From: SKHV01 sp963678565
GTDB taxonomy: Bacteria > Bacteroidota > Bacteroidia > Bacteroidales > Prolixibacteraceae
NCBI GenBank assembly: GCA_963678565.1
Contig: OY782875.1
Location: 3,658,001 to 3,722,000, forward strand
DNA: 64,000 nt
Direction of reading: 5' to 3'
Shown here: positions 18,470 to 27,995 of the stretch, in pieces
How the letters are laid out: the number at the start of each line of letters is the position of its first letter
How positions within the stretch are numbered: the first letter of the stretch is position 1
The notes under the pieces: model-generated
Told to the model about the DNA's origin: nothing
The model's input: only the letters and a program-made list of their open reading frames with translations
Databases searched by the model: none
Translations under genes and position numbers: made by a program

Positions 18470-19921
18470 ATGAAATACTTGATTACTCTTTTGTTTTCTG
18501 TTTTCGCACTAGTGCTTAATGCCACACCAGTTAGCGAAAACATTAAAGACACTGTTGATAGTGTAATTACTCAGACTGTTGTAACCGATTCATCAACATT
18601 ATTACTAGACCAAACTGTTTCTGAAGGAGTCAGTTTTCAATCAATTTTAAGAGGTATTCTCGGGATTGTAGTTTTATTAATCATTGCTTGGTCATTTAGT
18701 ACCAACCGCAAAGCAATTCAGTGGAAATCAATTTTCTCATCGCTCGGAATACAAATTGCACTAGCGATCAGCATTCTAAATATCAATGGAGTACGATGGC
18801 TTTTTGAATTCTTTGGAAAAATTTTCGTAAAGATTCTGGACTTTACCAAAGCCGGAACCAACTTCTTATTTGAAGGATTTTTAGATGTGGATAAATTCGG
18901 CTATGTATTTGCCTTTCAAGTATTACCAACCATTATATTTTTCTCAGCTTTAACCAGTTTATTGTTCTATTTTGGAGTAATTCAGGTGGTGGTTAAAGGA
19001 TTAGCGTATGTTTTTTCGCGTTTAATGGGCTTATCGGGTCCCGAGGCACTTTCTGTTGCGGGAAATATTTTCTTAGGACAAACAGAATCGCCACTCATGA
19101 TTAAAGGCTATCTGTCGAAAATGTCCGATTCCGAAATACTACTGGTCATGTCGGGAGGAATGGCAACTTTGGCCGGTGGAGTGCTCGCCGCCTACATTGC
19201 CATGCTTGGTGGCGACGATCCGGTGTTGCGGCTCGAGTTTGCAAAACATCTGCTTACTGCTTCGGTAATGGCAGCGCCGGGAGCTATAATCTTCTCAAAA
19301 ATATTGGTACCTCCAACCACCAAAATAAACAAAGAGGTTGAAGTTAATAAAGAAAAATTTGGCGACAATCCGCTGGAAGCAATTACAACAGGAACTTCTG
19401 AAGGAATCAAATTAGCAGTAAATGTGGCAGGTATGTTACTTGCATTTATTGCGTTCATTGCATTTTTCAACTACCTAATCGGAAAAGTTGGAATGATTGG
19501 AGACATCAATGAAAAAATTGCCTTGATGACTAATGGGCGCTATGATGAGCTGTCATTACAATTTTTGTTGGGCTACATTTTTGCCCCGGTAATGTGGCTT
19601 ATAGGAGTTCCAATGGAAGACATCACCTTAGTTGGTCGACTCTTAGGTGAGAAATTAATAATGACAGAATTTATTGGCTACATCAGTTTAGCCGACTTAA
19701 AAGAATCAGGAGCTTTCTCAAGTACAAAATCGATAATAATGGCGACCTATATTCTTTGTGGATTTGCTAATTTTGCATCAATTGGAATACAAATTGGTGG
19801 AATTGGAGCACTAGTTCCCTCTAAAAGAACTTTGCTCTCACGGTTTGGAATGAAAGCATTAATTGCTGGAACATTAGCATCGCTCCTATCTGCAACTATC
19901 ATTGGAATGATTATGGGTTAG
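18470..19921 (+). CDS. Concentrative nucleoside transporter (NupC/CNT family)
   Basis: 483 residues. A signal-like N-terminus (about 1-18) and a ~40-residue polar segment precede the normal CNT core, so the protein is longer than E. coli NupC. The core has the signature GQTESPLMIKGYLSKM, the repeat-hairpin region MSGGMATLAGGVLAAYI and the C-terminal FANFASIGIQIGGIGALVP. It imports nucleosides with Na or H. Its place before thyA and folA links it to pyrimidine and thymidine supply. Confidence 0.92.
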   Translation: MKYLITLLFSVFALVLNATPVSENIKDTVDSVITQTVVTDSSTLLLDQTVSEGVSFQSILRGILGIVVLLIIAWSFSTNRKAIQWKSIFSSLGIQIALAISILNINGVRWLFEFFGKIFVKILDFTKAGTNFLFEGFLDVDKFGYVFAFQVLPTIIFFSALTSLLFYFGVIQVVVKGLAYVFSRLMGLSGPEALSVAGNIFLGQTESPLMIKGYLSKMSDSEILLVMSGGMATLAGGVLAAYIAMLGGDDPVLRLEFAKHLLTASVMAAPGAIIFSKILVPPTTKINKEVEVNKEKFGDNPLEAITTGTSEGIKLAVNVAGMLLAFIAFIAFFNYLIGKVGMIGDINEKIALMTNGRYDELSLQFLLGYIFAPVMWLIGVPMEDITLVGRLLGEKLIMTEFIGYISLADLKESGAFSSTKSIIMATYILCGFANFASIGIQIGGIGALVPSKRTLLSRFGMKALIAGTLASLLSATIIGMIMG

Positions 19922-20023
19922 AAATCGTGTTACAAACCATGTTTTTATCTTCAACATTTAGTGAATAATATCGTTCTTTATCGTAAACTATAGAAAATCA
20001 GAACACAAAACAGTTTTAATTGA

Positions 20024-20818
20024 ATGAAGCAATATCAAGAGTTACTAAGCCATATTTTAGAATGTGGAGTTACAAAAGAGGATCGTACCGGAACAGGAAC
20101 GGTTTCTGTATTTGGTTACCAAATGAGATTTAATTTACAAGAAGGATTTCCTTTAGTGACAACTAAAAAGCTTCATCTAAAATCAATTATACACGAACTT
20201 TTATGGTTTCTAAATGGCGATACGAATACAAAATACCTTCAAGAAAATGGGGTTCGAATATGGAACGAATGGGCTGACAAAGATGGTAATTTAGGACATA
20301 TCTATGGTTACCAATGGCGTTCGTGGCCCGATTACAAAGGAGGAAACATCGACCAAATAACACAAGCTGTCGAGGCAATTAAAAATAATCCCGATTCAAG
20401 AAGAATCATCGTTAGTGCATGGAATGTGGGCGACCTCGATAATATGAACCTACCTCCGTGTCATGCTTTTTTCCAGTTCTATGTTGCCGATGGAAAACTT
20501 TCTTGCCAATTGTATCAACGTAGTGCCGATTCGTTTTTGGGTGTTCCATTTAATATTGCTTCGTATGCTTTACTTACAATGATGATGGCTAAGGTTACCG
20601 GCTTAGAACCTGGCGATTTTGTACACACACTTGGCGATACACATATCTACTCGAACCATATCGAGCAGGTAAAAACGCAATTAGAACGCGAACCTTACCC
20701 GCTTCCGAGAATGGTTATTAATCCAGAAGTAAAAAGTATTTTCGATTTTAAATACGACGATTTCAAACTTGAAAATTACCAAGCACACCCACATATTAAA
20801 GGGAAAGTTGCGGTTTAA
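20024..20818 (+). CDS. thyA: Thymidylate synthase
   Basis: 264 residues, the same length as E. coli ThyA. The nucleophile is C146 in LPPCHAFFQFYV. The folate/dUMP-binding segments QRSADSFLGVPFNIASYA and GDTHIYSNH are intact. It makes dTMP from dUMP with methylene-tetrahydrofolate, giving dihydrofolate for the folA product encoded 35 bp downstream. Confidence 0.97.
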   Translation: MKQYQELLSHILECGVTKEDRTGTGTVSVFGYQMRFNLQEGFPLVTTKKLHLKSIIHELLWFLNGDTNTKYLQENGVRIWNEWADKDGNLGHIYGYQWRSWPDYKGGNIDQITQAVEAIKNNPDSRRIIVSAWNVGDLDNMNLPPCHAFFQFYVADGKLSCQLYQRSADSFLGVPFNIASYALLTMMMAKVTGLEPGDFVHTLGDTHIYSNHIEQVKTQLEREPYPLPRMVINPEVKSIFDFKYDDFKLENYQAHPHIKGKVAV

Positions 20819-20853
20819 TTTTCATTAGTATTTTACTGAAAAAATCATTCGCC

Positions 20854-21348
20854 ATGATCCATAAAAATATTTCAATCATCGTAGCAATAGCTCAAAATTT
20901 TGCAATTGGAAAGAACAACGACTTGCTTTTTCATCTTCCAAATGACCTAAAACATTTCAAAGAAATCACCACAGGAAAAACCATAATTATGGGAAGAAAC
21001 ACTTTGCTTTCATTACCAAAATGGCCACTTCCAAATCGCCGCCATATTGTGATTTCTGATAGCAAAGACGAATGTTTAGAAGGCTGCGAAATGGCATCAT
21101 CTATAGAAGCTGCAATTGATTTGGTTAAAGATGAACAAGAAGCCTTTATTATTGGAGGCGGAATGATCTACAAACAATTCTATCCACTTGCCGGAAAACT
21201 ATATTTAACATTGGTACACAAAGATTTTGATGCCGATGTATATTTTCCCCAAATAGATTATACAGAGTGGTCGGAAGAAAGCAGAGAAGACTTTTTCGAC
21301 GAAAAAAACAATTTCAACTATTCTTACATAAATCTGGTAAGAAAATAA
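20854..21348 (+). CDS. folA: Dihydrofolate reductase
   Basis: 164 residues, normal for bacterial DHFR. Typical motifs are IVAIAQNFAIGKNNDLLFHLPNDL (substrate and nicotinamide loop), TIIMGRNTLLSL (NADPH) and FIIGGGMIYKQF. It regenerates tetrahydrofolate after ThyA, with which it forms an operon. Confidence 0.96.
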   Translation: MIHKNISIIVAIAQNFAIGKNNDLLFHLPNDLKHFKEITTGKTIIMGRNTLLSLPKWPLPNRRHIVISDSKDECLEGCEMASSIEAAIDLVKDEQEAFIIGGGMIYKQFYPLAGKLYLTLVHKDFDADVYFPQIDYTEWSEESREDFFDEKNNFNYSYINLVRK

Positions 21349-21359
21349 TTCATTCATTT

Positions 21360-21375
21360 TTGGCATAGGTATTGA
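21360..21375 (+). promoter_or_regulatory. TTGGCA-N7-TGA element upstream of lon (sigma-54-like spacing)
   Basis: TTGGCATAGGTATTGA keeps the -24 GG and the -13 G of sigma-54 promoters at the correct 12-base distance but has A in place of the -12 C. An element of the same form lies before groES. No TAnnTTTG promoter was found before lon. Confidence 0.3.
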
Positions 21376-21422
21376 CAAACTAAGCAAAAGATTATTTGTT
21401 AGTATCAGTAGACAGTTTGTCA
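21373..21422. repeat. 9-bp inverted repeat upstream of lon (possible operator)
   Basis: TGACAAACT (21373-21381) and its perfect complement AGTTTGTCA (21414-21422), separated by 32 bp and ending 25 bp before the lon ATG. The wide spacing suits a regulator binding two half sites better than an RNA hairpin. Confidence 0.4.
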
Positions 21423-21447
21423 TAATTGAAAAAAAAGAAGAATATTT

Positions 21448-23904
21448 ATGTCTAACCAAAATATTAAAAATTCCAAAGGCTTTGTTTTTGGTGGCTTAGC
21501 AGACGACGATTCAGAATTTATTCCAATCATTGCCGATGGCGATGACGACGAAATGGTTTTGGACGACATGCCAAGTGAACTGCCAATTTTACCGCTTCGA
21601 AATACCGTTTTATTTCCTGGGGTAATTTTTCCAATCTCGGTTGGCAGACCGAAATCATTGAAATTGATTCGTGAAGTTTATCAAAACAATGGTTACTTGG
21701 GCACCGTTGCTCAAAAAGATCAAGATGTTGATGAACCTCAATTCGAGGATATGTACAAAGTTGGAACCATCGCTAAAATTCTAAAAATTTTAGAAATGCC
21801 CGATGGAAATACCTCAGTAATTATTCAAGGTAAAAAGCGGTTTAAAATGGAGCACATTACCGAAATGGCTCCGTATATAAAAGCAAATATACAAGTACTT
21901 CACGATGAAAAGCCTACGGAAAGTACGCCTGAATTCGAAGCAATTGTTGAGTCCTTAAAAGACATCGCAATTAAAATTGCCAAAAATTCAAGCAATACAC
22001 CACCCGAAGCAACTTTTGCGGTTCGAAATATCGAGAATCCTGAATTCTTAATCAATTTTGTAAGCGCAAATGCCAATATTAAAGTAACCGAAAAACAGGG
22101 TTTACTTAAAATTAATGAAATTCGTGAACGCGGTTTACAAGCCATTACTTATTTGGTGCGCGAATTACAATTGGTTGAATTAAAGAAAGACATTCAAACC
22201 AAAGTAAAAACAGATATTGACCAGCAACAACGCGAATATCTTTTGCAACAGCAAATGAAGACCATCCAGGATGAATTGGGTGGAAATCCTATTGAAAAAG
22301 AAATTGCTGAGCTGAAAGAAAAAGCAAAAGAGAAAAAGTGGTCGCAAGAAGTAGCCGATGTTTTTGAAAAAGAAACTGATAAACTCGCTCGAATGAATCC
22401 GGCCGCCGGAGAATATTCGATTCAGCTTTCATATGTTCAAACTTTATTGGATTTACCTTGGGGAGAATATTCTGAAGATAACTTTGACATGAAACATGCC
22501 GAAACTGTGCTCGATAGCGAACACTATGGTATGGAAAAAGTGAAAGAACGAATTCTAGAACATTTGGCTGTTCTTAAATTAAAGAACGACATGAAGTCGC
22601 CAATTATATGCTTGTACGGTCCTCCGGGAGTTGGAAAAACATCATTAGGAAAATCAATTGCTGAATCGCTAGGACGAAAATACGTTCGCATGAGTTTAGG
22701 TGGTGTTCACGATGAATCTGAGATAAGAGGACATCGAAAAACCTATATTGGAGCGATGCCCGGACGAATTGTTCAGAATTTGAAAAAAGCAAAATCTTCG
22801 AATCCTGTTTTTGTACTTGACGAGATCGATAAGGTTTCACAAGATTTTCATGGCGATCCGGCTTCGGCTTTACTCGAAGTTTTAGATCCGGAACAAAATG
22901 AAAACTTCCACGATAATTACTTGGAAGTAGAATACGACTTGTCGAATGTAATGTTCATAGCAACTGCAAACACCCTTAGTACCATTAGTGCTCCTTTGCG
23001 CGACCGAATGGAATTGATTGAAGTTTCGGGATATCTGGTTGAGGAAAAAGTTGAAATCGCAAAACAACACTTGTTTCCAAAACAGTTGAAGAATCATGGT
23101 TTAAACGACCGTAAGATTGAAGTTAGCAAAAGTGGTTTAGAGTTCATTATCGACAACTACACACGCGAATCAGGTGTTCGTGAGCTTGACAAACAGTTAG
23201 CAAAACTCGTTCGTCGAATTGCTAAGAAAATAGCTTTTGAGGAAACCATTGAGCCTAAAATAGATATCGATGCAATTAAAGTTTACTTAGGAACTCCTCG
23301 TTTCAGCAAAGAAAAATATCAAGGCAACAACTATGCTGGTGTAGTAACCGGATTAGCTTGGACTGCCGTTGGTGGTGAAATTCTGTATGTTGAATCAAGC
23401 GTAAGTAAAGGTAAAGGTCAACTTACCTTAACCGGTAATTTAGGAAACGTTATGAAAGAGTCGGCAATGCTGGCACTTGAATACCTGAAAGCACATTCTG
23501 AAGAATTAAGCATAAAACCCGAAGTTTTCAACAATTGGAACATTCATGTACACGTTCCCGAGGGAGCAATTCCAAAGGATGGCCCTTCGGCAGGTGTTAC
23601 CATGGTTACCTCGCTGGCATCGGTATTTACTCAGCGTAAGGTAAAACGAAACATTGCCATGACTGGTGAAATAACGCTTCGTGGAAAAGTGCTTCCGGTT
23701 GGAGGAATTAAAGAAAAGATTTTAGCAGCAAAAAGAGCTGGAATTAAAGAAATTATTCTTTCAAAAGACAACCTTAAGGACATTGAGGAAATCAATGAAA
23801 AGTATATTTCAGGACTGAAATTTAATTATGTTGAAAACATATCCGATGTGCTAGAATTAGCAATTCTGAAAACGAAAGTCGACAACCCAATTAATATAAA
23901 ATAA
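21448..23904 (+). CDS. lon: ATP-dependent protease Lon
   Basis: 818 residues: N-terminal substrate-binding LAN domain (from LPILPLRNTVLFPG), AAA+ domain with Walker A GPPGVGKTSLGKS and Walker B VFVLDEIDK, and C-terminal serine protease domain with catalytic S714 (PKDGPSAG) and K755 (GGIKEK). An acidic ~40-residue N-terminal extension precedes the domain. Lon degrades misfolded and short-lived regulatory proteins in the cytosol. A terminator follows closely. Confidence 0.97.
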   Translation: MSNQNIKNSKGFVFGGLADDDSEFIPIIADGDDDEMVLDDMPSELPILPLRNTVLFPGVIFPISVGRPKSLKLIREVYQNNGYLGTVAQKDQDVDEPQFEDMYKVGTIAKILKILEMPDGNTSVIIQGKKRFKMEHITEMAPYIKANIQVLHDEKPTESTPEFEAIVESLKDIAIKIAKNSSNTPPEATFAVRNIENPEFLINFVSANANIKVTEKQGLLKINEIRERGLQAITYLVRELQLVELKKDIQTKVKTDIDQQQREYLLQQQMKTIQDELGGNPIEKEIAELKEKAKEKKWSQEVADVFEKETDKLARMNPAAGEYSIQLSYVQTLLDLPWGEYSEDNFDMKHAETVLDSEHYGMEKVKERILEHLAVLKLKNDMKSPIICLYGPPGVGKTSLGKSIAESLGRKYVRMSLGGVHDESEIRGHRKTYIGAMPGRIVQNLKKAKSSNPVFVLDEIDKVSQDFHGDPASALLEVLDPEQNENFHDNYLEVEYDLSNVMFIATANTLSTISAPLRDRMELIEVSGYLVEEKVEIAKQHLFPKQLKNHGLNDRKIEVSKSGLEFIIDNYTRESGVRELDKQLAKLVRRIAKKIAFEETIEPKIDIDAIKVYLGTPRFSKEKYQGNNYAGVVTGLAWTAVGGEILYVESSVSKGKGQLTLTGNLGNVMKESAMLALEYLKAHSEELSIKPEVFNNWNIHVHVPEGAIPKDGPSAGVTMVTSLASVFTQRKVKRNIAMTGEITLRGKVLPVGGIKEKILAAKRAGIKEIILSKDNLKDIEEINEKYISGLKFNYVENISDVLELAILKTKVDNPINIK

Positions 23905-23908
23905 AATG

Positions 23909-23934
23909 AAGCCACTCAAGCGAGTGGCTTTTTT
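23909..23934 (+). terminator. Terminator of lon
   Basis: Stem GCCACTC / GAGTGGC with an AAGC loop, then seven T residues. It lies inside the 5' part of the frame that begins at 23906. Confidence 0.85.
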
Positions 23935-24016
23935 ATTTCTTCTTTTTACCAACAATACAATTTCATTCAATGTCTTAATCGATAATTTTTATCTTTACGC
24001 TTTAAACAGTAAGTAT

Positions 24017-25084
24017 ATGAATGTGAATCAGGAAATCATTGAAAGCGTTATTCAATTGTTAGTTCAATTAATAAAAACACCGTCATTATCACGTGAAGAG
24101 GATGATGCTGCTAAAGTTGTACGCAACTTCCTCGATTCTAAAAACATTCCATACGAAACACTCATCAACAACACTTGGTGTAAAAATAAATATTGGAGCG
24201 AAGAGAAACCTACAATTTTATTCGATTCTCATATCGACACCGTAAAACCATCGAGCAATTACACCTACGATCCATTTGGTGCATGCATCGAAAACGACAA
24301 ACTCATCGGATTGGGAAGCAACGACGCCGGAGGACCGCTCGTATCACTTTTAGGTACTTTTTTACATTTTTACGACCAAAAAGAGCTTCCTTTTAATCTG
24401 ATATTTGCAGCAACAGCCGAGGAAGAAAGCTCTGGTAAAAATGGTATGGCCATTGCAAAAAATAAATTCGGAAAGGTGGATCTGGCAATTATTGGAGAAC
24501 CAACCAAAATGGAATTGGCAATTGCCGAAAAAGGATTAGTTGTTATTGATTGTTTTGCCAAAGGAAAAGCTGGACACGCAGCCAGAAATGAAGGAATTAA
24601 TTCAATTTATTTGGCATTAAAAGACATTGAAAAAATTAAAAATTACAAGTTTGAAAAGGTTTCGAATTTGCTTGGCGAAGTAAAAATGACCGTTACAATT
24701 ATTGAATCAGGTTCGCAACACAATGTGGTTCCCGACGAATGTAAATTTACCATCGATGTGCGTACCAATGAGTGTTATACCAATGCTGAAATTGCAAGCA
24801 TTATTGATGATTTAATTGATGCTGAAGTAAAACCTCGTTCGCTTCGTTTAAACTCATCAGGGATTCCTGAGAATCATCCTTTGGTGCAGCGAGCAAAATC
24901 TTTGGCGATTAATTGTTATGGATCTCCAACCTTAAGTGATCAATCTTTAATCGATTTTACTTCTGTTAAAATTGGACCAGGTGATTCTGCGCGTTCTCAC
25001 ACCGCCGATGAATATATTTACCTTTCAGAAATAAGAAATGGTGTTGCTACCTATCTTACACTCCTAGAAAATCTCAAAATTTAA
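24017..25084 (+). CDS. M20-family metallo-deacylase, probable ArgE-type N-acyl-ornithine/citrulline deacetylase
   Basis: 355 residues from the ATG at 24017. The frame is open from 23906, but its first codons are the lon terminator hairpin, so that start is rejected. Metal-site motifs of the M20 family are visible: FDSHIDTV (His and first Asp), GSNDAGGPLVS (bridging Asp) and ATAEEESSG (catalytic Glu and metal ligand). A dimerisation domain lies at about 165-275. Similar-length Bacteroidota enzymes remove the acyl group in arginine synthesis. No other arginine gene is nearby, so DapE-type or peptide substrates remain possible. Confidence 0.8.
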   Translation: MNVNQEIIESVIQLLVQLIKTPSLSREEDDAAKVVRNFLDSKNIPYETLINNTWCKNKYWSEEKPTILFDSHIDTVKPSSNYTYDPFGACIENDKLIGLGSNDAGGPLVSLLGTFLHFYDQKELPFNLIFAATAEEESSGKNGMAIAKNKFGKVDLAIIGEPTKMELAIAEKGLVVIDCFAKGKAGHAARNEGINSIYLALKDIEKIKNYKFEKVSNLLGEVKMTVTIIESGSQHNVVPDECKFTIDVRTNECYTNAEIASIIDDLIDAEVKPRSLRLNSSGIPENHPLVQRAKSLAINCYGSPTLSDQSLIDFTSVKIGPGDSARSHTADEYIYLSEIRNGVATYLTLLENLKI

Positions 25085-25261
25085 AGCTCTTAAACTTTTG
25101 AAGATTTTATTCTTATGTTTTAACTCAGCCTTTTGAATTAACACTGATATTCAAATAAAATAGCCAGAATTAGCAAAACATGCTGTAAAAAACATTTGGC
25201 TGTCTAAATATCATACTTTTTTGTCCTTTATTAAAGTCTAACTAAAAATACCCTTTAATTT

Positions 25262-25516
25262 ATGGATCAATCTAAAAAGAAGTATTGGGCACAAAACCTA
25301 AAATATTTAGCATGGCTACTTAGCATTTGGTTTATCGTTTCTTTTGGAGCAGGCATACTGTTTGCCGACCAATTGAATGCATTTAAACTTGGCGGATACC
25401 CGCTTGGTTTCTGGTTTGCACAACAGGGTTCCATCTACATATTCGTAATTCTCATTTTTGTGTATGTATACCTAATGAATAAGCTCGACAAAAAATTTGA
25501 CGTTAACGAAAAATAA
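25262..25516 (+). CDS. DUF4212 small subunit of a sodium/solute symporter
   Basis: 84 residues with two membrane helices (about 12-33 and 50-74) and the family motif YWAQNLKYLAWLLSIWF. Such proteins occur almost always directly before an SSS-family transporter, as here (5 bp gap). They are thought to form a small accessory subunit of acetate/propionate-type symporters. Confidence 0.9.
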   Translation: MDQSKKKYWAQNLKYLAWLLSIWFIVSFGAGILFADQLNAFKLGGYPLGFWFAQQGSIYIFVILIFVYVYLMNKLDKKFDVNEK

Positions 25517-25521
25517 GCATT

Positions 25522-27222
25522 ATGACAGATCAGTTATTAACTTACATTATCGTTGGCGTTACTTTCGTTCTTTATATAGTTATTGCCACGATTTCAAAAG
25601 CTAGTTCTACCAAAGAATTTTATGTTGCCGGGGGTGGAATTCACCCAATTGCAAACGGTATGGCCACTGCTGCAGACTGGATGTCGGCAGCATCGTTTTT
25701 ATCCATGGCAGGTCTTATTTCATTCATGGGTTATGGAGGATCGCAGTATTTAATGGGCTGGACAGGTGGTTATGTTCTCCTAGCATTACTGCTTGCCCCC
25801 TACCTTCGGAAATTTGGAAAATACACCGTTCCCGATTTTATTGGTGAAAGATATTATTCGAAAAATGCAAGATTGGTGGGGCTCATTTGCGCATTGTTTG
25901 TTTCATTTACCTATGTAGTTGGTCAAATGAAGGGCGTTGGAATTGCTTTCGCTCGATTTTTAGATGTTCCCTTCGAAACAGGAGTCTTAATCGGAATTGG
26001 GATTGTATTTATTTATGCCGTTTTAGGTGGAATGAAAGGAATTACCAACACTCAAATTGCCCAATTTTGCGTGCTTATCTTTGCGTTTACCGTTCCCGCA
26101 ATATTCATCTCGCTAAAAATTACAGGAAACCCAATTCCTCAACTGGGCCTCGGAGGGAAAACATTAGATGGAGTTTATTTATTAGATAAGATCAATCAAA
26201 TATCGGTTGATTTAGGTTTTAACGAATATACCAAAGTGAACAAAGGCAATTTGGTGAACATGTTCTTTATTACTGCGGCATTGATGTTCGGGACAGCCGG
26301 ATTGCCACATGTTATTGTTCGATTTTTTACTGTTCCGAAAGTAAAAGATGCAAGGATTTCAGCCGGATGGGCATTGCTATTTATTGCAATTTTATACACA
26401 ACAGCTCCAACCGTTGCTGTTTTTGCCCGAACCAACCTAATCAACAGTGTTTCAGAAAAAGAATATACCGAAGTTCCCCAATGGTTTCATAACTGGGAAA
26501 ATACAGGACTTTTAAGTTTTACAGATAAAAATAAAGATGGAAAAATTCAATATGTTGCAGATGAAAGCAAAAACGAATTAACCGTTGACCGTGATATTAT
26601 TGTATTGGCAAATCCTGAAATGGCAGATCTACCCGAGTGGGTAATTGCATTGGTGGTTGCGGGTGGTTTGGCAGCTGCACTATCAACAGCAGCAGGACTC
26701 TTGCTTGTTATTTCCACTTCTATATCACACGATTTACTTAAGAAATATTTAAAACCCAACATCTCAGAAAAAAACGAATTGTGGGCAGCACGAATTAGTA
26801 TTGCTGTTGCTGTTTTTGCTGCTGGTTTAGCAGGTTTAAACCCACCGGGTTTTGTGGCAGAAGTCGTCGCACTTGCCTTTGGATTGGCTGCGTCCTCGTT
26901 TTTTCCAGCAATAATTTTGGGAATTTTTGACAAAAGAATGAATAAAGAAGGAGCAATCAGTGGAATGATCGTTGGGATATTATTTACAATCTCCTACATC
27001 GTATATTTCAAACCTCAACTGGGTGGAATTGGAAAACCCGAAGGTTGGTGGTTCGGAATTTCACCTGAAGGTATCGGAACTTTTGGAATGTTCATCAACT
27101 TCATTGTTTCCATTGTTGTTTCACGATTAACGAAACCAGCACCTGACGATGTGCAAGAAATGGTTGAAAACATAAGATATCCGAGAGGATCTTCAGAAGT
27201 AAAAGAAATTCACATTCATTAA
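25522..27222 (+). CDS. Sodium:solute symporter (SSS family, acetate/actP-like)
   Basis: 566 residues with about 13 helices. The N-terminal YVAGGGIHPIANGMATAADWMSAASF is typical of the ActP-like group that pairs with DUF4212. A ~70-residue hydrophilic loop (about 315-385) follows the sixth to eighth helices. It probably imports acetate or another short-chain monocarboxylate. It is convergent with an AceTr-family acetate carrier gene, and the two share a terminator. Confidence 0.9.
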   Translation: MTDQLLTYIIVGVTFVLYIVIATISKASSTKEFYVAGGGIHPIANGMATAADWMSAASFLSMAGLISFMGYGGSQYLMGWTGGYVLLALLLAPYLRKFGKYTVPDFIGERYYSKNARLVGLICALFVSFTYVVGQMKGVGIAFARFLDVPFETGVLIGIGIVFIYAVLGGMKGITNTQIAQFCVLIFAFTVPAIFISLKITGNPIPQLGLGGKTLDGVYLLDKINQISVDLGFNEYTKVNKGNLVNMFFITAALMFGTAGLPHVIVRFFTVPKVKDARISAGWALLFIAILYTTAPTVAVFARTNLINSVSEKEYTEVPQWFHNWENTGLLSFTDKNKDGKIQYVADESKNELTVDRDIIVLANPEMADLPEWVIALVVAGGLAAALSTAAGLLLVISTSISHDLLKKYLKPNISEKNELWAARISIAVAVFAAGLAGLNPPGFVAEVVALAFGLAASSFFPAIILGIFDKRMNKEGAISGMIVGILFTISYIVYFKPQLGGIGKPEGWWFGISPEGIGTFGMFINFIVSIVVSRLTKPAPDDVQEMVENIRYPRGSSEVKEIHIH

Positions 27223-27232
27223 ATTTTAAAAC

Positions 27233-27268
27233 AAAAAAACCGTCCTACCTTCAGTAAGACGGTTTTTT
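27233..27268. terminator. Shared terminator between the symporter and AceTr genes
   Basis: Hairpin AAAAACCGTC / GACGGTTTTT with inner pairs TAC/GTA, an A-run before and a T-run after, so it can work in both directions. Confidence 0.85.
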
Positions 27269-27286
27269 ACAATATTTATATAAATA

Positions 27287-27847
27287 TCAAACAGGAAGCA
27301 CTTTGCGTCCCATTTCTTTTTCAAAAATCTGTGCCATTGCATCATACAATGCTAATAATCCACACAAAATTCCTTCTATCCCCGCAATCATTTTCAAAGT
27401 AGAATTTTCAGTAAAATCAGCAATTGCCAACAAAGCAAACAATACAACTAAGGTTGAAAAAACTAACTTTGAAATCATGTTTTTCTTTAAAGTAATTAAA
27501 AAGAAACAAAAAGAATACAAACCCCATAAAGTTAAATAACTACCCATTGCAGTAGACGAAGGAGCCTCACCTAATCCTAATTTTGGGCCAATAATTATAA
27601 ATACCAACGACAACCAAAATGCGCCATACGATGAAAAGGCCATCATTCCGAATTGATTATTTTTCTTCCATTCCATTACCCCCGCAATTACCTGAAGGAT
27701 TCCACCCATAAAAATACCCATCGATAAAATCATGGTGTCCATTCCAAATAATCCGGCGTTATGTAAATTTAGAAGAATGGTGGTCATTCCGAAAGAAGCC
27801 AAGCCCAGTGGCGCTGGATTAGCAGTTTGATTTGCTGAATTAGTCAT
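27287..27847 (-). CDS. Acetate uptake transporter, GPR1/FUN34/YaaH (AceTr/SatP) family
   Basis: 186 residues with six helices. It has the family signature NPAPLGLASFGMTTILL near the N-terminus (usual NPAPLGL motif) and GIFMGGILQVIAGVMEWKKN. It carries acetate or succinate with protons. Its position tail-to-tail with an SSS-type acetate symporter suggests that two energy-coupling modes for acetate are encoded together. Confidence 0.92.
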   Translation of the reverse strand: MTNSANQTANPAPLGLASFGMTTILLNLHNAGLFGMDTMILSMGIFMGGILQVIAGVMEWKKNNQFGMMAFSSYGAFWLSLVFIIIGPKLGLGEAPSSTAMGSYLTLWGLYSFCFFLITLKKNMISKLVFSTLVVLFALLAIADFTENSTLKMIAGIEGILCGLLALYDAMAQIFEKEMGRKVLPV

Positions 27848-27873
27848 AAATTTCTGAATTAATTGATTTTAAT

Positions 27874-27891
27874 TTTTCGCCAGCGAAAATA
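27874..27891 (-). promoter_or_regulatory. Inverted repeat overlapping a near-consensus -7 box of the AceTr gene
   Basis: TTTTCGC-CA-GCGAAAA (27874-27889) is a perfect 7-bp dyad. The minus strand reads TATTTTCG (27891-27884), one base off TAnnTTTG. The overlap suggests an operator on the promoter, about 37 bp before the start codon. Confidence 0.4.
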
Positions 27892-27995
27892 GAGGAATCA
27901 ATCATCATTTATGACATTTAAGAAATGAAAGGTTGCGATTTAATATTTATTTATTGCTCGCATGTAAAGTCCTGATATTTCGGCGAGTATAAAAA

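Noticed and set aside
21372..21377. TTGACA as a classical sigma-70 -35 box before lon
   Set aside because: No TATAAT-like -10 at 16-18 bp, and Bacteroidota do not use this consensus.
23906..24016. N-terminal 37-residue hydrophobic extension of the M20 deacylase
   Set aside because: These codons run through the lon terminator hairpin. The ATG at 24017 fits the family start.
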